Translations under genes and position numbers: made by a program
The notes under the pieces: generated by a model
The model's input: the letters and a program-made list of their open reading frames with translations, nothing else
What the model was told of the DNA's origin: nothing
Databases searched by the model: none
Origin: Albula goreensis
Lineage: Eukaryota; Chordata; Actinopteri; Albuliformes; Albulidae
Direction of reading: 5' to 3'
DNA: 64,000 nucleotides
NCBI GenBank assembly: GCA_022829145.1
Contig: CM040761.1
Coordinates: 4,532,053 to 4,596,052 of the forward strand
Part shown: in pieces, positions 22,881-33,699 of the stretch
How the letters are laid out: every line of letters starts with the position of its first letter
Numbering within the stretch: the stretch's first letter is position 1

Positions 22881-24049
22881 TTTTTGTATTGAGGATATTT
22901 TTACATTTTTCTCCTCAAATCACTATTACATCTTGTACAGTGTTATTAAATATGATTTGTAGCCATCATGACTGACTCCCAGATACCCTTCTTACAATTG
23001 CTATGAATTCCTGCCGTCTAGGTGCAGACCTGAGTATGCACCTGTAAAAACAAGCCACAACAAGATTTGTACAGGTGGTTTGTGAACAGGAATCATTTGA
23101 AACCAGTTTTACCCAGGAAGTAATGAACTGTGCACATGTTTGTTTGGCCTTGTATATGTATGGCAATTGTTATGTGTTGGATTTTGTGTTTTCATCAACT
23201 AAATGTACTTAGGTATTGCTTTGTAGCTATGCTATCACTGTGTGATGTTTTATTTGTGTTTTATGTATTTTTATGGTTTCCAAACAGCTGAAACACAAAA
23301 ATTCCCACGAAAAAGTATTCTTCAGTTCAATTTATTTCCACTCAATGTACTGGTTACAGAACCCCTGCGTGATACTGAGCACCATGGCTGAGTTGCACTT
23401 ATTGTATTAACTGCCTACATATGACAAATCAAGTATTATGTCACAAGTATATCTAGATATTCTATCATCCCAACAAAAGCAAGCTTGAAGGATCAATGCT
23501 AAGGAAAAACTCCTGTAATTTAACAGCCCATGGTCCCCAAACTGGCCCCGTTTGTAATGACTGGCTTAGTCAGTCAGTCAGTCAATCGATTGCTCCGATC
23601 AATCATACAAACATATTATACATGTGGAGACAGGAAGGTCATTCATGCTCATGCTACATCACCAATGCATACTGAAGGAAAACCAGTACAGATGGGAGGG
23701 CATTCAGTATATAAATCCAGTATACTGAATATTGATGAATGTCCCTCTGAGGCCACCGTACTGTATGTAGATAGAATGTGCCCTACATCCAGGACAACCC
23801 ACAGAGTTCACATACAATAACACTCTTGAAGCTCTTTATACAGTATGTATAATGGAGAGAGCCTTCTGCAGTAACCTGCTCTCTGGGACTATAGTAATGG
23901 ACGAAAGAGCCCCAGGGCCAGCAGCCCGCACTGATTCTTTGACTACAGCCTGAGGAGAAAAACACGGAACATGGGTTACATTCTCAAATCTGACTTCAGT
24001 TTGGGTCTGATCCACTGTGTTTGCCCTTCATCGGGCCCGGTCAAGCAAA
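22881..24049. other. spacer, no gene seen
   Basis: A short (CAGT)4 run occurs near 23568-23584. Otherwise AT-rich. A 96-codon frame at 23530-23820 has no domain. Confidence 0.5.
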
Positions 24050-24090
24050 AAAAGCGTTACATTACATCACATTACATTCATTTATGCATG
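24050..24090 (-). mobile_element. possible SINE tail remnant, reverse
   Basis: The 'gttacattacatcacattacattcattta' stretch resembles the reverse complement of the fish SINE/retroposon terminal repeat (ACATTACATTCATTTAGCAGACG). The diagnostic block after it is lost, so this may be only a TTACA-type simple repeat. Confidence 0.3.
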
Positions 24091-25269
24091 GTAGATGTAC
24101 ATACTCAATAACATCCTTAACATGAAATTGAACTCTGATGGGTTATATTATGGGTTCACTGGGAATGCTGGGAATTTGCTGGCAGTCCGAGGTTCCACTT
24201 ACTTTGTGAGTGCGCATGACAAAGTGTTATCTACCTTGGTGTTGAAAAGCAACAGTTTCCAAGCTCATTTTTTATTATTATCATCTTTTTGTAGGACTAA
24301 CAGAAGTGCCCTATTTAGAATTTTATTCATATCTACATATTTTGCCATATGCTTTTTCCTTATGCCTAGGCAAAGTCATTTTGTAGGCATTTCTTCGCAT
24401 ATGAGGTTTAAAGTCACGTCTAGAGGAAACAGGACATGTTCTGGTGCGATACCAATTCACTGATAATCAGAGGCCTAGCTTCCAGAATATTCTTCACGAT
24501 TCCCAGATATGTACCATGCTATGTTCGCTTGTCCAACTTCCTCCAAAGATGACTATATCTAACATTCATGCATTACATGCAATGCATTTCTTAACTAGCT
24601 TAGGTAAGTGTTGTCTAAGGTTAAATAAAAATGCAGACAGAACATAATAAGCAAAAATGACTTTGGAGTATTAGTTTCCCATGTGTCCCATTAGACAGAA
24701 ATGAGTCAATACCGTGAATTTATGAGACTTTATAATATCTAATCAGTTAAAAGAAGGGTGCTCATTCTGATTTGAATGAAAACATTCAGCAAGCACCTTC
24801 CAAATGTACCTTTATTTATTGTAACTGTATACGGAAAACACATTTAGGAGACAAATGTGTAACATTTCACCGCAAATGATTTTTGTAAAAGTGCTCCTCA
24901 TTTGCTTTTTTTCAATAAAATTCTGGTTGTTGGGAATTAGCATATGGAACTCTTGTGAAGAATACCCAGTCTCTAGTCTGAGGATTTCCCTATTGTATCG
25001 AGGAAAAATACAATCTCAGCTTGTAAAATTTGAAAATACCAACAGAAAGAGAAAATGAAAGTCACAAATCCTGGTGAAGACATTCATGGATGTTTTTTTT
25101 TTGTTTTAGGTGTGCTCTGATAGTCAGCGTTACATACAATTTAGCCGAGCTATAGCTTGGAAATACCTCGAACTCTTTGACTCTGCAGCAAGCAACAATT
25201 TATGATGAAAGTCTAATTTTACTGGCTTATGTAGGTGGTGTTTTTTTGTCAACCTGTACTGTAAAATAA
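24091..25269. other. AT-rich spacer, no gene seen
   Basis: A 122-codon plus-strand frame at 24095-24463 is rich in Phe/Leu/Ser as expected of AT-rich chance frames. A donor-like cttag/gtaagtg lies at 24604. Poly-T run near 25092-25101. No recognised repeat. Confidence 0.5.
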
Positions 25270-25660
25270 ACAAACGAGGTTGATTAATAATAGAGGATAG
25301 AGGAAGAGACAGGTTAATTAAAATAGCGAGCCAGTGAATGTATTCCCAATTATTACGCAGCGTATGGATAATCTGAATTTTAAAATCTGAACTGTAGATG
25401 TGTTGACTCCTACAGCCGCTGCGATGTGCACAGCCATTTACTTTTTACACTGCTAATTTGCATTAGGTGCTAATCAGTGCATCGTCGCTAATGATGCCAT
25501 CACCACCCTCCGTTTCTGCGGGATTTCTTTCGGCAGAACAGGGACAGGGACAGGGGCATGTGAATTTGGGCCCCGTCACTTCAAAGCCAAACTGCAGCAG
25601 AGCGTGACCGCGGAGAGATGACTCGGGGGTTGTCGGAGTTGGCAAAGGGAGGACGAGGGC
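25270..25660. promoter_or_regulatory. candidate conserved non-coding element
   Basis: Dense homeodomain/POU text: gttgattaataatagagg near 25279, gttaattaaaatagcgag near 25313, cccaattattacgcagcg near 25346. Also gctaatttgcattaggtg at about 25453-25470 (TAAT plus a POU-like tttgcat) and cgtcgctaatgatgccatc near 25484. CpGs are kept. Among the best enhancer candidates here. Confidence 0.45.
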
Positions 25661-25683
25661 GCCAGTTGACTTCAGAGAGCTAA

Positions 25684-25727
25684 GGGGGGGCGGAGGGGGT
25701 GGGGGTGGGGGGGATTGGGGCAGGGGG
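25684..25727 (+). other. strong potential G-quadruplex cluster
   Basis: Seven guanine runs of 3-7 bases separated by 1-4 bases. Enough runs for more than one alternative quadruplex. Confidence 0.7.
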
Positions 25728-25951
25728 TTGTCCTATCAGTCGCCACGAGTGAACTAACAGGTGGTGGCTGGGAGGCTTGGAAGTGGAGATCTGAGCGAGT
25801 GTGGCCAAGAGGTAGAGCCCGGGCCCTCTCTGTCGGCCTGTGATCCGACGCCAAGCTGGCAAACACGCCGCCGACAACGGAGACTGCAGATGTTACCGCT
25901 TGTCTTCTCCAACATCACCCTCAGCTTTTCCTGTGTGTGCCTGGGCCGTTG
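25728..25951. other. GC-rich non-coding flank of the G-rich tract
   Basis: Continues CpG-bearing sequence to about 25880 (gatccgacgccaagctgg; cacgccgccgacaacgg). Short frames on both strands overlap and have no domain. Confidence 0.3.
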
Positions 25952-26007
25952 AGTGTGTGTGTGTATGTGTGTGTGTGTGTGTGACAGAGAGAGAGAGAGA
26001 GAGAGAA
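25952..26007 (+). repeat. compound (GT)n-(GA)n microsatellite
   Basis: GT repeats at 25952-25983 with one AT interruption, directly followed by GA repeats to about 26007. The frame crossing it is not a gene. Confidence 0.95.
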
Positions 26008-26304
26008 ATGGCAAGGTCAGTGCTCTTTCGTAAGCAGTGGCACTTGTTTCTGCTGTCCTCCACATTTTTTACTCACTTAATTAGGCTTTCTGTCATGCCC
26101 TTGCTAGCACAGGTATTTGTTTCGTCCTGGTCTTGTTGTTTTGAACAGGCCTCGTATTTGGGTTCAAACACCATCGGAACAAAGCACCCGTGTGGACCCG
26201 GTGCTGGTTGGTCACATCAGAGCTTTGTGGTCTGAACTAATTCTGATGAAACACAGAACACCTTCCATTAACCTACCCTGTAGGGACCTTTTCTGTTCAC
26301 ATCT

Positions 26305-26472
26305 GAGTCACTTAGCAGGCCCTCTTATTCAGGGCAACTGACAGAGCTGTTGTTTCACACAACTTGATATTTGCTGAAGTATTTCAGGTTAAATACCATA
26401 CTCAAAGGTACAAAAACAGTACCCAACCTGGGAGTTACACCCAAATCTTCTGATAGTTGAGTAACGGGAACA
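26305..26472 (-). mobile_element. SINE in reverse orientation
   Basis: Read on the minus strand, the 3' tail (from 26340 down to 26305, 'agttgccctgaataagaggg' then 'cctgctaagtga') matches the teleost SINE tail 'gctctggataagagcgtctgctaaatg'. Upstream of it are the 'gtacctttgagtatggtatt taacctg' block and a weak B-box region near 26425-26440. Diverged copy, probably the same broad family as 15805-15988. Confidence 0.7.
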
Positions 26473-27014
26473 CATTCATTAAAGATTATTCTGCAATGTA
26501 AAATGATGTCCTCCACCCATCCTTTAAAATTCAATTCATGTTCTAGATTTTCAACAGTAATATCATCTATTGCTCATTTTTCACTGAACATTCTTCCATG
26601 AAACAGTATTTTAGAAACAAGCTCAAAGACTCATAGAACGACTTTGCCATTGTGCCGGAATATTCCGCATCAAAAAAAAAAAGTCTCCTCTATGGTTTGC
26701 TGAATAATCGCTGGGTTAGTGTGAACTGTGGGGAACGCGAGGGGTGGACTCCAGGAGAGGGGCGATATCCGTTCGATAAGAACCCCCCTCCACTCCATCA
26801 TGCTTTTAAGGCATGGCTCCATGTGAAAAGGTTCAAGACAGAGCCTTCAAGCACCACTCTTGCTCAGAGCAAAATCACTCTTGGCAGCCCTTCGAGGCCT
26901 CTCTGTTATGTGCCATTTGAAAGCATTATGAAATCTGCCATCTTGACTGTGTGAACTAACAACAACAAGATGGCAATGCGCGCCACCTGCTACTCTCATT
27001 GAGTCGGGTGTTTA
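26473..27014. other. spacer, no gene seen
   Basis: A 100-codon frame at 26652-26954 crosses an A-run (26672-26682) and has no domain. Nothing else recognised. Confidence 0.45.
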
Positions 27015-27260
27015 AATATGTAGGCCCTAATGGAGCTTATTCCCCTGGTAAACGCCACGCGGCTCACAGAGTGGATCAAATCAAGGTTGTAACTAAGCGG
27101 GCCCACCCCCATGCCCGACAAGCAATCTGCCGGCTTTGATTTCGTTTGAGAACAAACAGGTAAGTGACAAATCTGCCTTCGTAAAATCCTCCCTGTGGAG
27201 TGTGGCTGTTCATAACATTTTTTTTTCCCTTCTCTTTCAGTGTGAGGAACAACAGTGAGG
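27015..27260. promoter_or_regulatory. candidate conserved element containing an intron-like segment
   Basis: Complex sequence with retained CpGs: cctggtaaacgccacgcgg near 27043, atcaaatcaaggttgtaac near 27076, ggctttgatttcgtttgag near 27132 (TCF-like ctttgat). It contains the intron-like stretch described at 27160-27240. Likely regulatory, possibly transcribed. Confidence 0.35.
27160..27240 (+). ncRNA. candidate 81-nt mini-intron
   Basis: Donor acag/gtaagt at 27160 matches the vertebrate consensus. The segment ends with a long polypyrimidine run and 'tctctttcag' at 27231-27240, a strong acceptor, with a possible branch A in 'ttcataac' at 27209-27216, about 25-30 nt upstream. An 81-nt length is common for fish introns. 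The upstream side has only a short open frame after a stop, so any transcript would probably be non-coding. Confidence 0.25.
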
Positions 27261-27699
27261 TGAAAATTCAAATGGGTAGGACTGTCAAATTAGGAAGTAC
27301 TTAAACATAGCATAATAAGACACACTTCTGGCTTGAATTCTCATTTCACTATTCTACGAGACTTATCTTCACATGAAAAGTAGTTATTGTTGATAAAAAG
27401 GTCAATGAGTAAACAAATTGCTGTGTTTCGTTGGACGTAGCATGCAAATACTAAGCCAATTACTATGAACAAAGGCTTGAGCGGCACAGCTGAACACTGG
27501 ATGTATTTGCTTAAAGAACGGCCTTTGATGAGTTTTACGTTTGTACACACCTGTTCACAGCTTGGCAGGAGGCATGGTCTGTGTGATGGCTTATTTAAGC
27601 GGTGCACAGATCTTCCGTGGAGCTCGTTTGGAGCCTTTTTAACTCCGAAGCTGGTGAAAGGCAAAAATAGTAAATGAGTAAGAGACTCCATGATTTCTC
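27261..27699. other. spacer, no gene seen
   Basis: Two overlapping opposite-strand frames (70 and 116 codons) share this stretch; neither has a domain. Confidence 0.4.
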
Positions 27700-27935
27700 A
27701 CCTCGAGTTACAGCAGCGATATTTTAGTCAGTTGTTAATTAGTGCCATGTGGCGGTGACACCTTTTTTTAGATGACAGAACTGGGAACGATTTTAGGCCA
27801 TCTCCCCCCCCCAACACCATCCCATCACACCTGATGTCAAAAGGAAAAGATTTTGCTCCGCTTTTAGATGCAGCGTCAGAACTGCTTCTCAAATTAATTT
27901 GACTTCGATGCGTAATTTCCTTTGTCAGTCTTAAA
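27700..27935. promoter_or_regulatory. candidate conserved non-coding element
   Basis: Includes gtcagttgttaattagtgcc near 27728 (homeodomain TTAATTA), ttagatgacagaactggg near 27768 (TALE-like tgacag), and ctcaaattaatttgacttcg near 27888 with a palindromic aaattaattt core. A C-run near 27803-27811. Confidence 0.4.
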
Positions 27936-28489
27936 AAATTACAGCTACAGAGCCCTGCTTACAAGAATCTACATAAAAATATATCTACAACCTTGTATCT
28001 CAATAATATGCATTCATACATTGGTTTTTAATGATAAAACCTACTTACTGAATGCATTGTGTGATTTGGGAATTGTTGGTTGTTTCAAACCTGTGACCAC
28101 AGGGCAAAGGATTGCTTTGTGAAAACTGAGGCCTGTCACCATCTACACCACCAAATGAACCCCATTTTATGTTTTGCTATCTGAAAAACTACAGAGGACG
28201 TTCTGAATCTTGTACTGTCAGAGTCTGTCTCTGGCCACAAACATATTTCACACCACCACGGATCCAACTCCGCAAGCAGTGAGGAAAAGCCTCCATTTCA
28301 CGCCTGACCAGCAACCCCAGCTGTAACCCCCCTCGACCCTAAAACCAGAGACTGGAAAGAGTAAACCTAACCACAGACTTTGTCCCAAAAAAAAAAAAAA
28401 AAATCAATAAAACTTCAATCGAAACTCCCAAAAGCATACGATTTCCTTACTTCCATCCAACAACTTGTCAAAGCATTCCACGTTCTTCT
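27936..28489. other. spacer with poly-A tract
   Basis: Contains A17 at 28387-28403. Upstream text does not resemble a SINE or processed transcript that I recognise. Confidence 0.5.
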
Positions 28490-28810
28490 GTTGAAAAAAA
28501 AGGAAGTAGTTGACATTGAGGCTCTCATTCCAGCGCTACTGCCGTCTGCATGACCTCCTTATCTGGTTGTCCTGTTTCAAATTTGTCCCGTTGGAGAGAA
28601 GCCCAAAGCTTAATATGATGGCATAGACCTATTAGGGACATATTAATCCTCATCTAGGCCTTAGAGGAGATTTGGAATTTTTGACATATAACGTTAGAGA
28701 TTACCTACAGGTGCTGGTCTAGCGGGATGGCTGTCAGTGTCAAACGGCAGGAAGCAGGTGCCCGGCTATTGATAGTTCCAGAGGACTCCTGTGGCAGGAA
28801 GGTACAGTAC
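28490..28810. promoter_or_regulatory. candidate conserved non-coding element
   Basis: Complex repeat-free sequence: gcgctactgccgtctgcatg near 28534, aagcttaatatgatggc near 28606, gacatattaatcctcatc near 28637, gatggctgtcagtgtcaaac near 28726 (TALE-like tgtcag), and ggctattgatagttcc near 28763. Confidence 0.35.
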
Positions 28811-29537
28811 GTGAAACTGTGTTTATGAAAATCAGGTGGCCCACGGTCACGCAGCCTCCCGGTTCGACAACTGATCACCAGTACTAACGTTCCCTTTCTA
28901 TTTTTACATGCTGGCCAGGTGGCTGTGGTTAGGGGACTTTGTTTTTTTTTTTTTTTTTGTTTTTTTAAGAACAGGTCATTGAGTCGTATTACCTTGGGAA
29001 TTCACACCACCTGGCTGAAGTGTTGAGAAGTTACTTGTTTTGGTTTTCTGTTTGTTTCACGTAATAATAATAATAAAAAGAGTCTTGAATGAAACTAATG
29101 CTGCATGAACCGAGAGATCCAAAAAGTGTTGTGAAGGAAATGGATCTTTACACATCACTTACCCTTACAGCTCTCAATTATAAACTGATAGGAAGGTATT
29201 TTAAAAAAGCTAATAAACTCCACCCTTTGCCAAAGGTATAAATGCATCTGGTCTGTATTATAATGAAGCTGTTGCTTTTTATTGCTTATTATTATTATTA
29301 TTATTATTAGCACTGGTAGTGTTAGCAGCATCAGTAATATTATTGGTATGTTAATTGGAATATATGGATACAATGCACTTTAATTCATTGGGGTAAAGTT
29401 TCACTCTTGAAGTCTACTCCTTCTCTGTGTAAAGGATAGCTTCTGTACAGTCATTCACAGGTTCCAGGTCTCAGATGGGCGTGAGACTTCCCACCTCTGA
29501 GAGGTGCTGTGGGACTCAGGTACGCAGTGATCCCTGT
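28811..29537. other. spacer with T-run and (ATT)n
   Basis: T17 near 28942-28958 followed by another T-run, and an (ATT)n at 29287-29309. AT-rich; no gene. Confidence 0.6.
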
Positions 29538-29573
29538 GAGGGGGGTGGAGGTGGGGAGGGGGGTAGGGGGTTG
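29538..29573 (+). other. potential G-quadruplex motif
   Basis: Guanine runs of 2-6 separated by one or two bases, with at least four runs of three or more. Lies just upstream of a CpG-rich patch. Confidence 0.6.
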
Positions 29574-29599
29574 GTGAATCACAGTCTGATCACCCTGCG

Positions 29600-29835
29600 T
29601 AGCGCTTTTAATGGTTCCATTAAACCTCCCTCAGATGTGCGAAACGACAACAGACAAGAGGAGCGGGCGAAGCTTCCGTACTGCCGCCAGGGTGGCTTCC
29701 ATCGATCGGCCCGCACGCGCCTCTCGCTCGCCCAGCGCGCCGCCACAATGGGCTTATTGAGCACCGGGGGGGGGGTTGGGGGGAAGGTAGAGCGCTGTTG
29801 TGTAAACAGCGGGGCCGGGAGACTTGGCAGGTAAT
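29600..29835. promoter_or_regulatory. small CpG-island-like patch
   Basis: CpG density rises sharply: the 45 bases from about 29701 hold around ten CpGs (atcgatcggcccgcacgcgc and ctcgcccagcgcgccgcc). A G10 run at 29766-29775 follows. CpG clusters in fish often mark promoters or regulatory DNA. There is no TATA box or convincing first exon. Frames on both strands (119 and 128 codons) appear to be a by-product of GC richness. Confidence 0.35.
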
Positions 29836-30350
29836 GGAGTAGACATAATGAGCTCTAAGTACCTGTAATCCTCTGAGGTGCCATTCAGGTTCGCGGGGCC
29901 AGGGGAAAATTCCCTCAGGTGTGTGAGAATTGGTCCCCTGCCAAGGCTGGATGCGTGTCAGGTGTAAGGTGTCGAGGGGGGGAGGAGAGCGCTGAGCACG
30001 GCTCATTGATCTGAGAGAGAGGGAGGGAGGGAGGGAGAGAGAGAGGGAGCGCTCTCCTGACCTGAATTTCCTGGAGCGGGCGCAGACAGCTGGCGCAGCC
30101 TTTTACCTGCCGCACGCTTCGGAAGGCGCGTTCGAGGGAACAGATGGGAGGGAGATCGAGGAATGCTCCGGTGCAGGTTTGAGCCGGCAATCGTAATGGT
30201 TCGGCGTCGCGTTGCCGGTTTCCTACCGAATACGGTGGAAGGATGGGACATTGTCGAGGACATGTCCGAATTCATTAATTTTATGAATGTCAGTTATATG
30301 CAACAGTTACAAACAGATACAAACACACACACACACACACACACACACAG
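29836..30350. promoter_or_regulatory. CpG-retaining block with GA tract and CA repeat
   Basis: A purine (GAGG/GAGA) tract at 30012-30050 precedes CpG-bearing text at 30060-30250 (ctggagcgggcgcagacagc; ttcggcgtcgcgttgccgg). Next comes homeodomain-like attcattaattttatgaatg near 30270, then (CA)n at 30322-30349. Together with the preceding patch this forms about 650 bp of unusual composition. Confidence 0.35.
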
Positions 30351-30699
30351 AGGGAAAGACAATGAGGTAAGTCTAGCTAAATCATGATTTTCGTTTTCAA
30401 ATAGAATCAATTATATGGCATATTAATACCAAATTAATCAATATGGCATTTTGTCATTTATAAAATGGAAAGTAAATGTTCTCACATGCATCATTTCATC
30501 ATGATATCCTTTCTGAAAAGGGGCTGAATACAGACTTATGTATTTATGAACAGCCATTTTAATCTGGCATCTCCTAAAAGTGTTTAATATGGGGCTGGGG
30601 GTGGATGAGAGACATTTGTCTCTGCAGGGAAGAATGAAAACAGACAAGACAGCTTCTTTTTTCTCTCTCATTGGTTAACTCAGTGGAAAAAAAACCCTT
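30351..30699. other. AT-rich spacer, no gene seen
   Basis: A donor-like atgag/gtaagtc occurs at 30366 without a convincing acceptor upstream. Nothing else recognised. Confidence 0.45.
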
Positions 30700-30960
30700 G
30701 TCTGAGGATTTCAGGTCAGTCGTGTCGCAGTCTGGTAGGTAAGGTAAACACGCTCGAACGGAACAGCAGTGCGTTATTGATCCGACGCTGGAAGGGGTTG
30801 GGGGCGGGAGTCACGGAGGTAGATGAAGACAGGGAAGTGATCTTTTCTCCGTGCCCACGTGCTGATGTCACGCCAGGGAATTATGGGATGTTTTTAGTGC
30901 GCTGCTCGTTTCATATGTATCATATCGCAATTAAAAAAAGAGAACAGCCGGGAGTGTGGT
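30700..30960. promoter_or_regulatory. candidate conserved non-coding element
   Basis: Includes a perfect E-box cacgtg at 30856-30861 beside a CRE-like tgatgtcacg at 30863-30872. Then 'gaattatgggatg' near 30879 and catatcgcaatt near 30921, with retained CpGs earlier (cacgctcgaacgg near 30748). Confidence 0.35.
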
Positions 30961-32634
30961 TTTGTGTGAAGGTGGAGGTGCTGTAGCTGGGGGTGGAGGG
31001 GCGGAGTGCAAGGGCCAGCATCCTTCTGGAAGCTTCTACAAATTATACAGGACAGAGGGACCAGTACTGAGAAAGTGCTGAGCCAGCTTCACATGCAGAG
31101 GGTTTAGACTGACGTTATAACCATAATGAGAGAAATATGTACCCCTGTCTCCGAGATAGAGTGAGACGACCTGCGTAGGAGGGTTCGCTTCTGAATGGAA
31201 TAGTTCTCAGTGTGGTGAGAGAAAAAGGGGGGAAAAAACTAATTTACGGTATGATGGATGCTTAAATCTCAGCAAGAGATCCTTTCGAGCTTTCGACGGG
31301 TACGATTAACTTGGCTGCCTTTGTTTAGGAACTGGATCTTTACTGAGTTCCTTGAGATATCTGTTGCAGTTTTCATTTTTCATTCAAAACCCCTACCAGT
31401 TTTTGTAAAACAAAGATATGTATTAAGGAAAAAAAATTCACAATGTAAGTTAGTTTTCTGTTCAAACACTGAGCCCTCAGTTACACTCTCATTCCACCTG
31501 GGTTCACACCTCTTATCAGTGTTAAATGCAAACCATCTTAACTTTGTTCATAGTAAGAATTGTCCACATTATGAATTACAGTCTGTATATTCACTTCAGC
31601 TGGATAAAACACAGCAAATTCTCAAGAAGTTAACATCAATTTATTATATTTGAAGATTACTATTAAATATAAAAACATATTACACATTAAATATAAATTT
31701 ATTATATAAATATGAGTATAAGTACTATTAAAAATAAATGTTTACAAAAGGGAAACAATGATCTATGTCTCGTTCCTATCCCAAAAAGAGGGAGAAAGGG
31801 CGGGAGAGGGAGGGAGGGAAACAGAAAGACAGTGAGAAAGAAGGAGAGAGAGAAAGGGAGAGAGAGAGAGTCAGGCTTGGCAGAGGCTAGCAGCACCCAG
31901 GAGGAGAGTGTGTCAGAACTGTGGGAGTGTCAGTCTGCAGGACTTCCCGCACAGGAACAGAGCGCTCGGCTCGACTCCGCCAGGGACAGACAGGGCTCCA
32001 GACACCTGTTACGGACAGCCGTCCCCCGCCGTCCCCCCACCGTACCCCCGCTAAAACAGGAGGGGATTAACTCCGACGGGTCGCGAGCGCTGCCAAGCTC
32101 ACCATCGCACGGGATTTTATCTAGGGAGAGTTTTGGAGCGTGCTACGTTAGGTTAAGCGCTCATTGTTTTGACAGAGGGGAAATTTAGGGCGCACACTGA
32201 GAGAAAATCTGTATTCTGCCACAGTGTTTAGGCCTACCTCAGAGAGCTTTACCTTCTGTCTTGTGTCAGAATCATGAGAAACATTAGCGTCTGTACTTGT
32301 GTAAAGCATTTTTGATAAGGGAAGCCATATACTTTAAGAATATCATTTTACACATATGCTATTTCATCCGTACTTAAGTATTGCATTTGCTTATGAGTGA
32401 TTTATAAAGTGGTTATGACCGAGTAATTAAAGTGCTATATCTATTACACGGTGTTCTTCAAAGTTTATTTTGGGAAATATACTTTGTGTAAAGTGTGACC
32501 ACTACTTTATCTTAAAATGTACAGGTTAGGAATGATCAAAATAAATTGGAAAATGTGTTCATTTAGCATGCTTATACTTTTGAATTGAAGTCTGACTCAG
32601 ATTGAATGTTTACATGTTTTATATATGGTGTGCC
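30961..32634. other. spacer with purine-rich tract
   Basis: A GA/GGA-rich tract spans about 31787-31872. Next to it lies moderately GC-rich text (31960-32130) with CpGs (ccgtcccccgccgtcccccc). The two longest frames here (131 and 158 codons) are AT-rich chance and purine-tract read-through respectively. The 32180-32630 part is AT-rich with nothing recognised. Confidence 0.5.
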
Positions 32635-32761
32635 AAACTGTAAAATGGTCAGTGTTAAGTAAAATATTTTCAGTGTTGATACAACTCTGAGAGGGTACAT
32701 TTGGTCCTACTCTTATGAGAATGGGCTCAGAGTTAAATTAACACTGAATATTTTACTGTGC
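32635..32761. mobile_element. palindromic MITE
   Basis: The ends are inverted copies: 'actgtaaaatggtcagtgtt' from 32638 and 'aacactgaatattttactgtg' ending at 32760. The inner parts also pair (acaactctgag vs ctcagagttaaatt). This 'acagtgtaaaatattcagtgtt' style short element is common in fish. About 125 bp, no coding capacity. Confidence 0.75.
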
Positions 32762-33699
32762 ACTTGTTTCCTTGTACTTATTTCCCATCAAATGTCTTAT
32801 GTAATTCTACCTCCTAGAATTGGGAGTTTCCATTATGCCTTGCAGATAGATTACTGAAGTTTGACTGTTAGGACAAGCAGAGAATGCAAGTTAGCTCAGC
32901 AATAAAGGCAACCTCTTCCTCTGCCAAAAAAGGATAAAATGTAAACGTATACCCTCTCCTTCATTGCATTATAATTCTTTCAATCCATTCCTTCTTCTCT
33001 GATAGTAATTGGATACGGTAATTCTGCTAATCTTAGATTTCAGGGTGAAAAATATATTAATGTGAAACGTTTAGAATCAAAGGTTTTCTCCACAGCACAT
33101 TTGTAAGAGATTTAATAAATAAAAAGACTGGATATCCCACCTGTCTCTGAGATAATCAATTATCTGTATTGCAGTCTTCAAAGAAGGGATATAAAGAGTT
33201 CAAATTCAGAATTGAGTGGGAAATGGCCCGTACAGTACTTGCTATATGGTACATGCTATAAGGGAGTCGTTTCAAACAGGAAGGCAGAGACATGTTTCAG
33301 AAACAATAATACACACTTCATAAATTCATAAAGGCAGGTAGAGAGTGTGTGGTCTTCTTTTTATGTATTGGTCAGCACATCATTCATAATAGGGTTTGCA
33401 TATTCTTTTTCGTTAGGAGACATACTGTAAAAGTGAAGAGATATCTGTTCCCCCTATCAGAGCTAAGTCCTGTAGTAGTGTGTTTTGTAGGGGTAATGTG
33501 GGAACACAGTCACTGATATATGGGTGTTTCCTTAAAGGAGTGGATATAGTTTGGCTCCACAAACAAGACACGGTGATACAGCAGTGACCGGAACTGCCCA
33601 CTTCCAGAAAGTTCCAAAAAGCAAAACTTGAATTTGCCACGGAACAAGCGCTATGCTGAATTCACGCGAATGAAGTTATGCGTAGACATACCCTGCTGT
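32762..33699. other. AT-rich spacer, no gene seen
   Basis: No recognised repeats or motif clusters; a 75-codon minus-strand frame near 33413-33640 has no domain. Confidence 0.5.

Noticed and set aside
24095-24463. 122-codon frame near a possible SINE tail, tested as LINE protein
   Set aside because: No reverse transcriptase or endonuclease motif; composition is AT-rich chance.
25840-26235. 131-codon frame with a Cys/Val run
   Set aside because: Runs through the GT-GA microsatellite; the residues are repeat artefacts.
28140-28403. Poly-A tract as the end of a processed retrogene or SINE
   Set aside because: Upstream text shows no frame, no tail block and no target-site duplication that I can see.
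31712-32188. 158-codon plus-strand open frame, the longest here
   Set aside because: Its Lys/Arg/Glu-rich first half is a purine tract read through; the rest has no domain.
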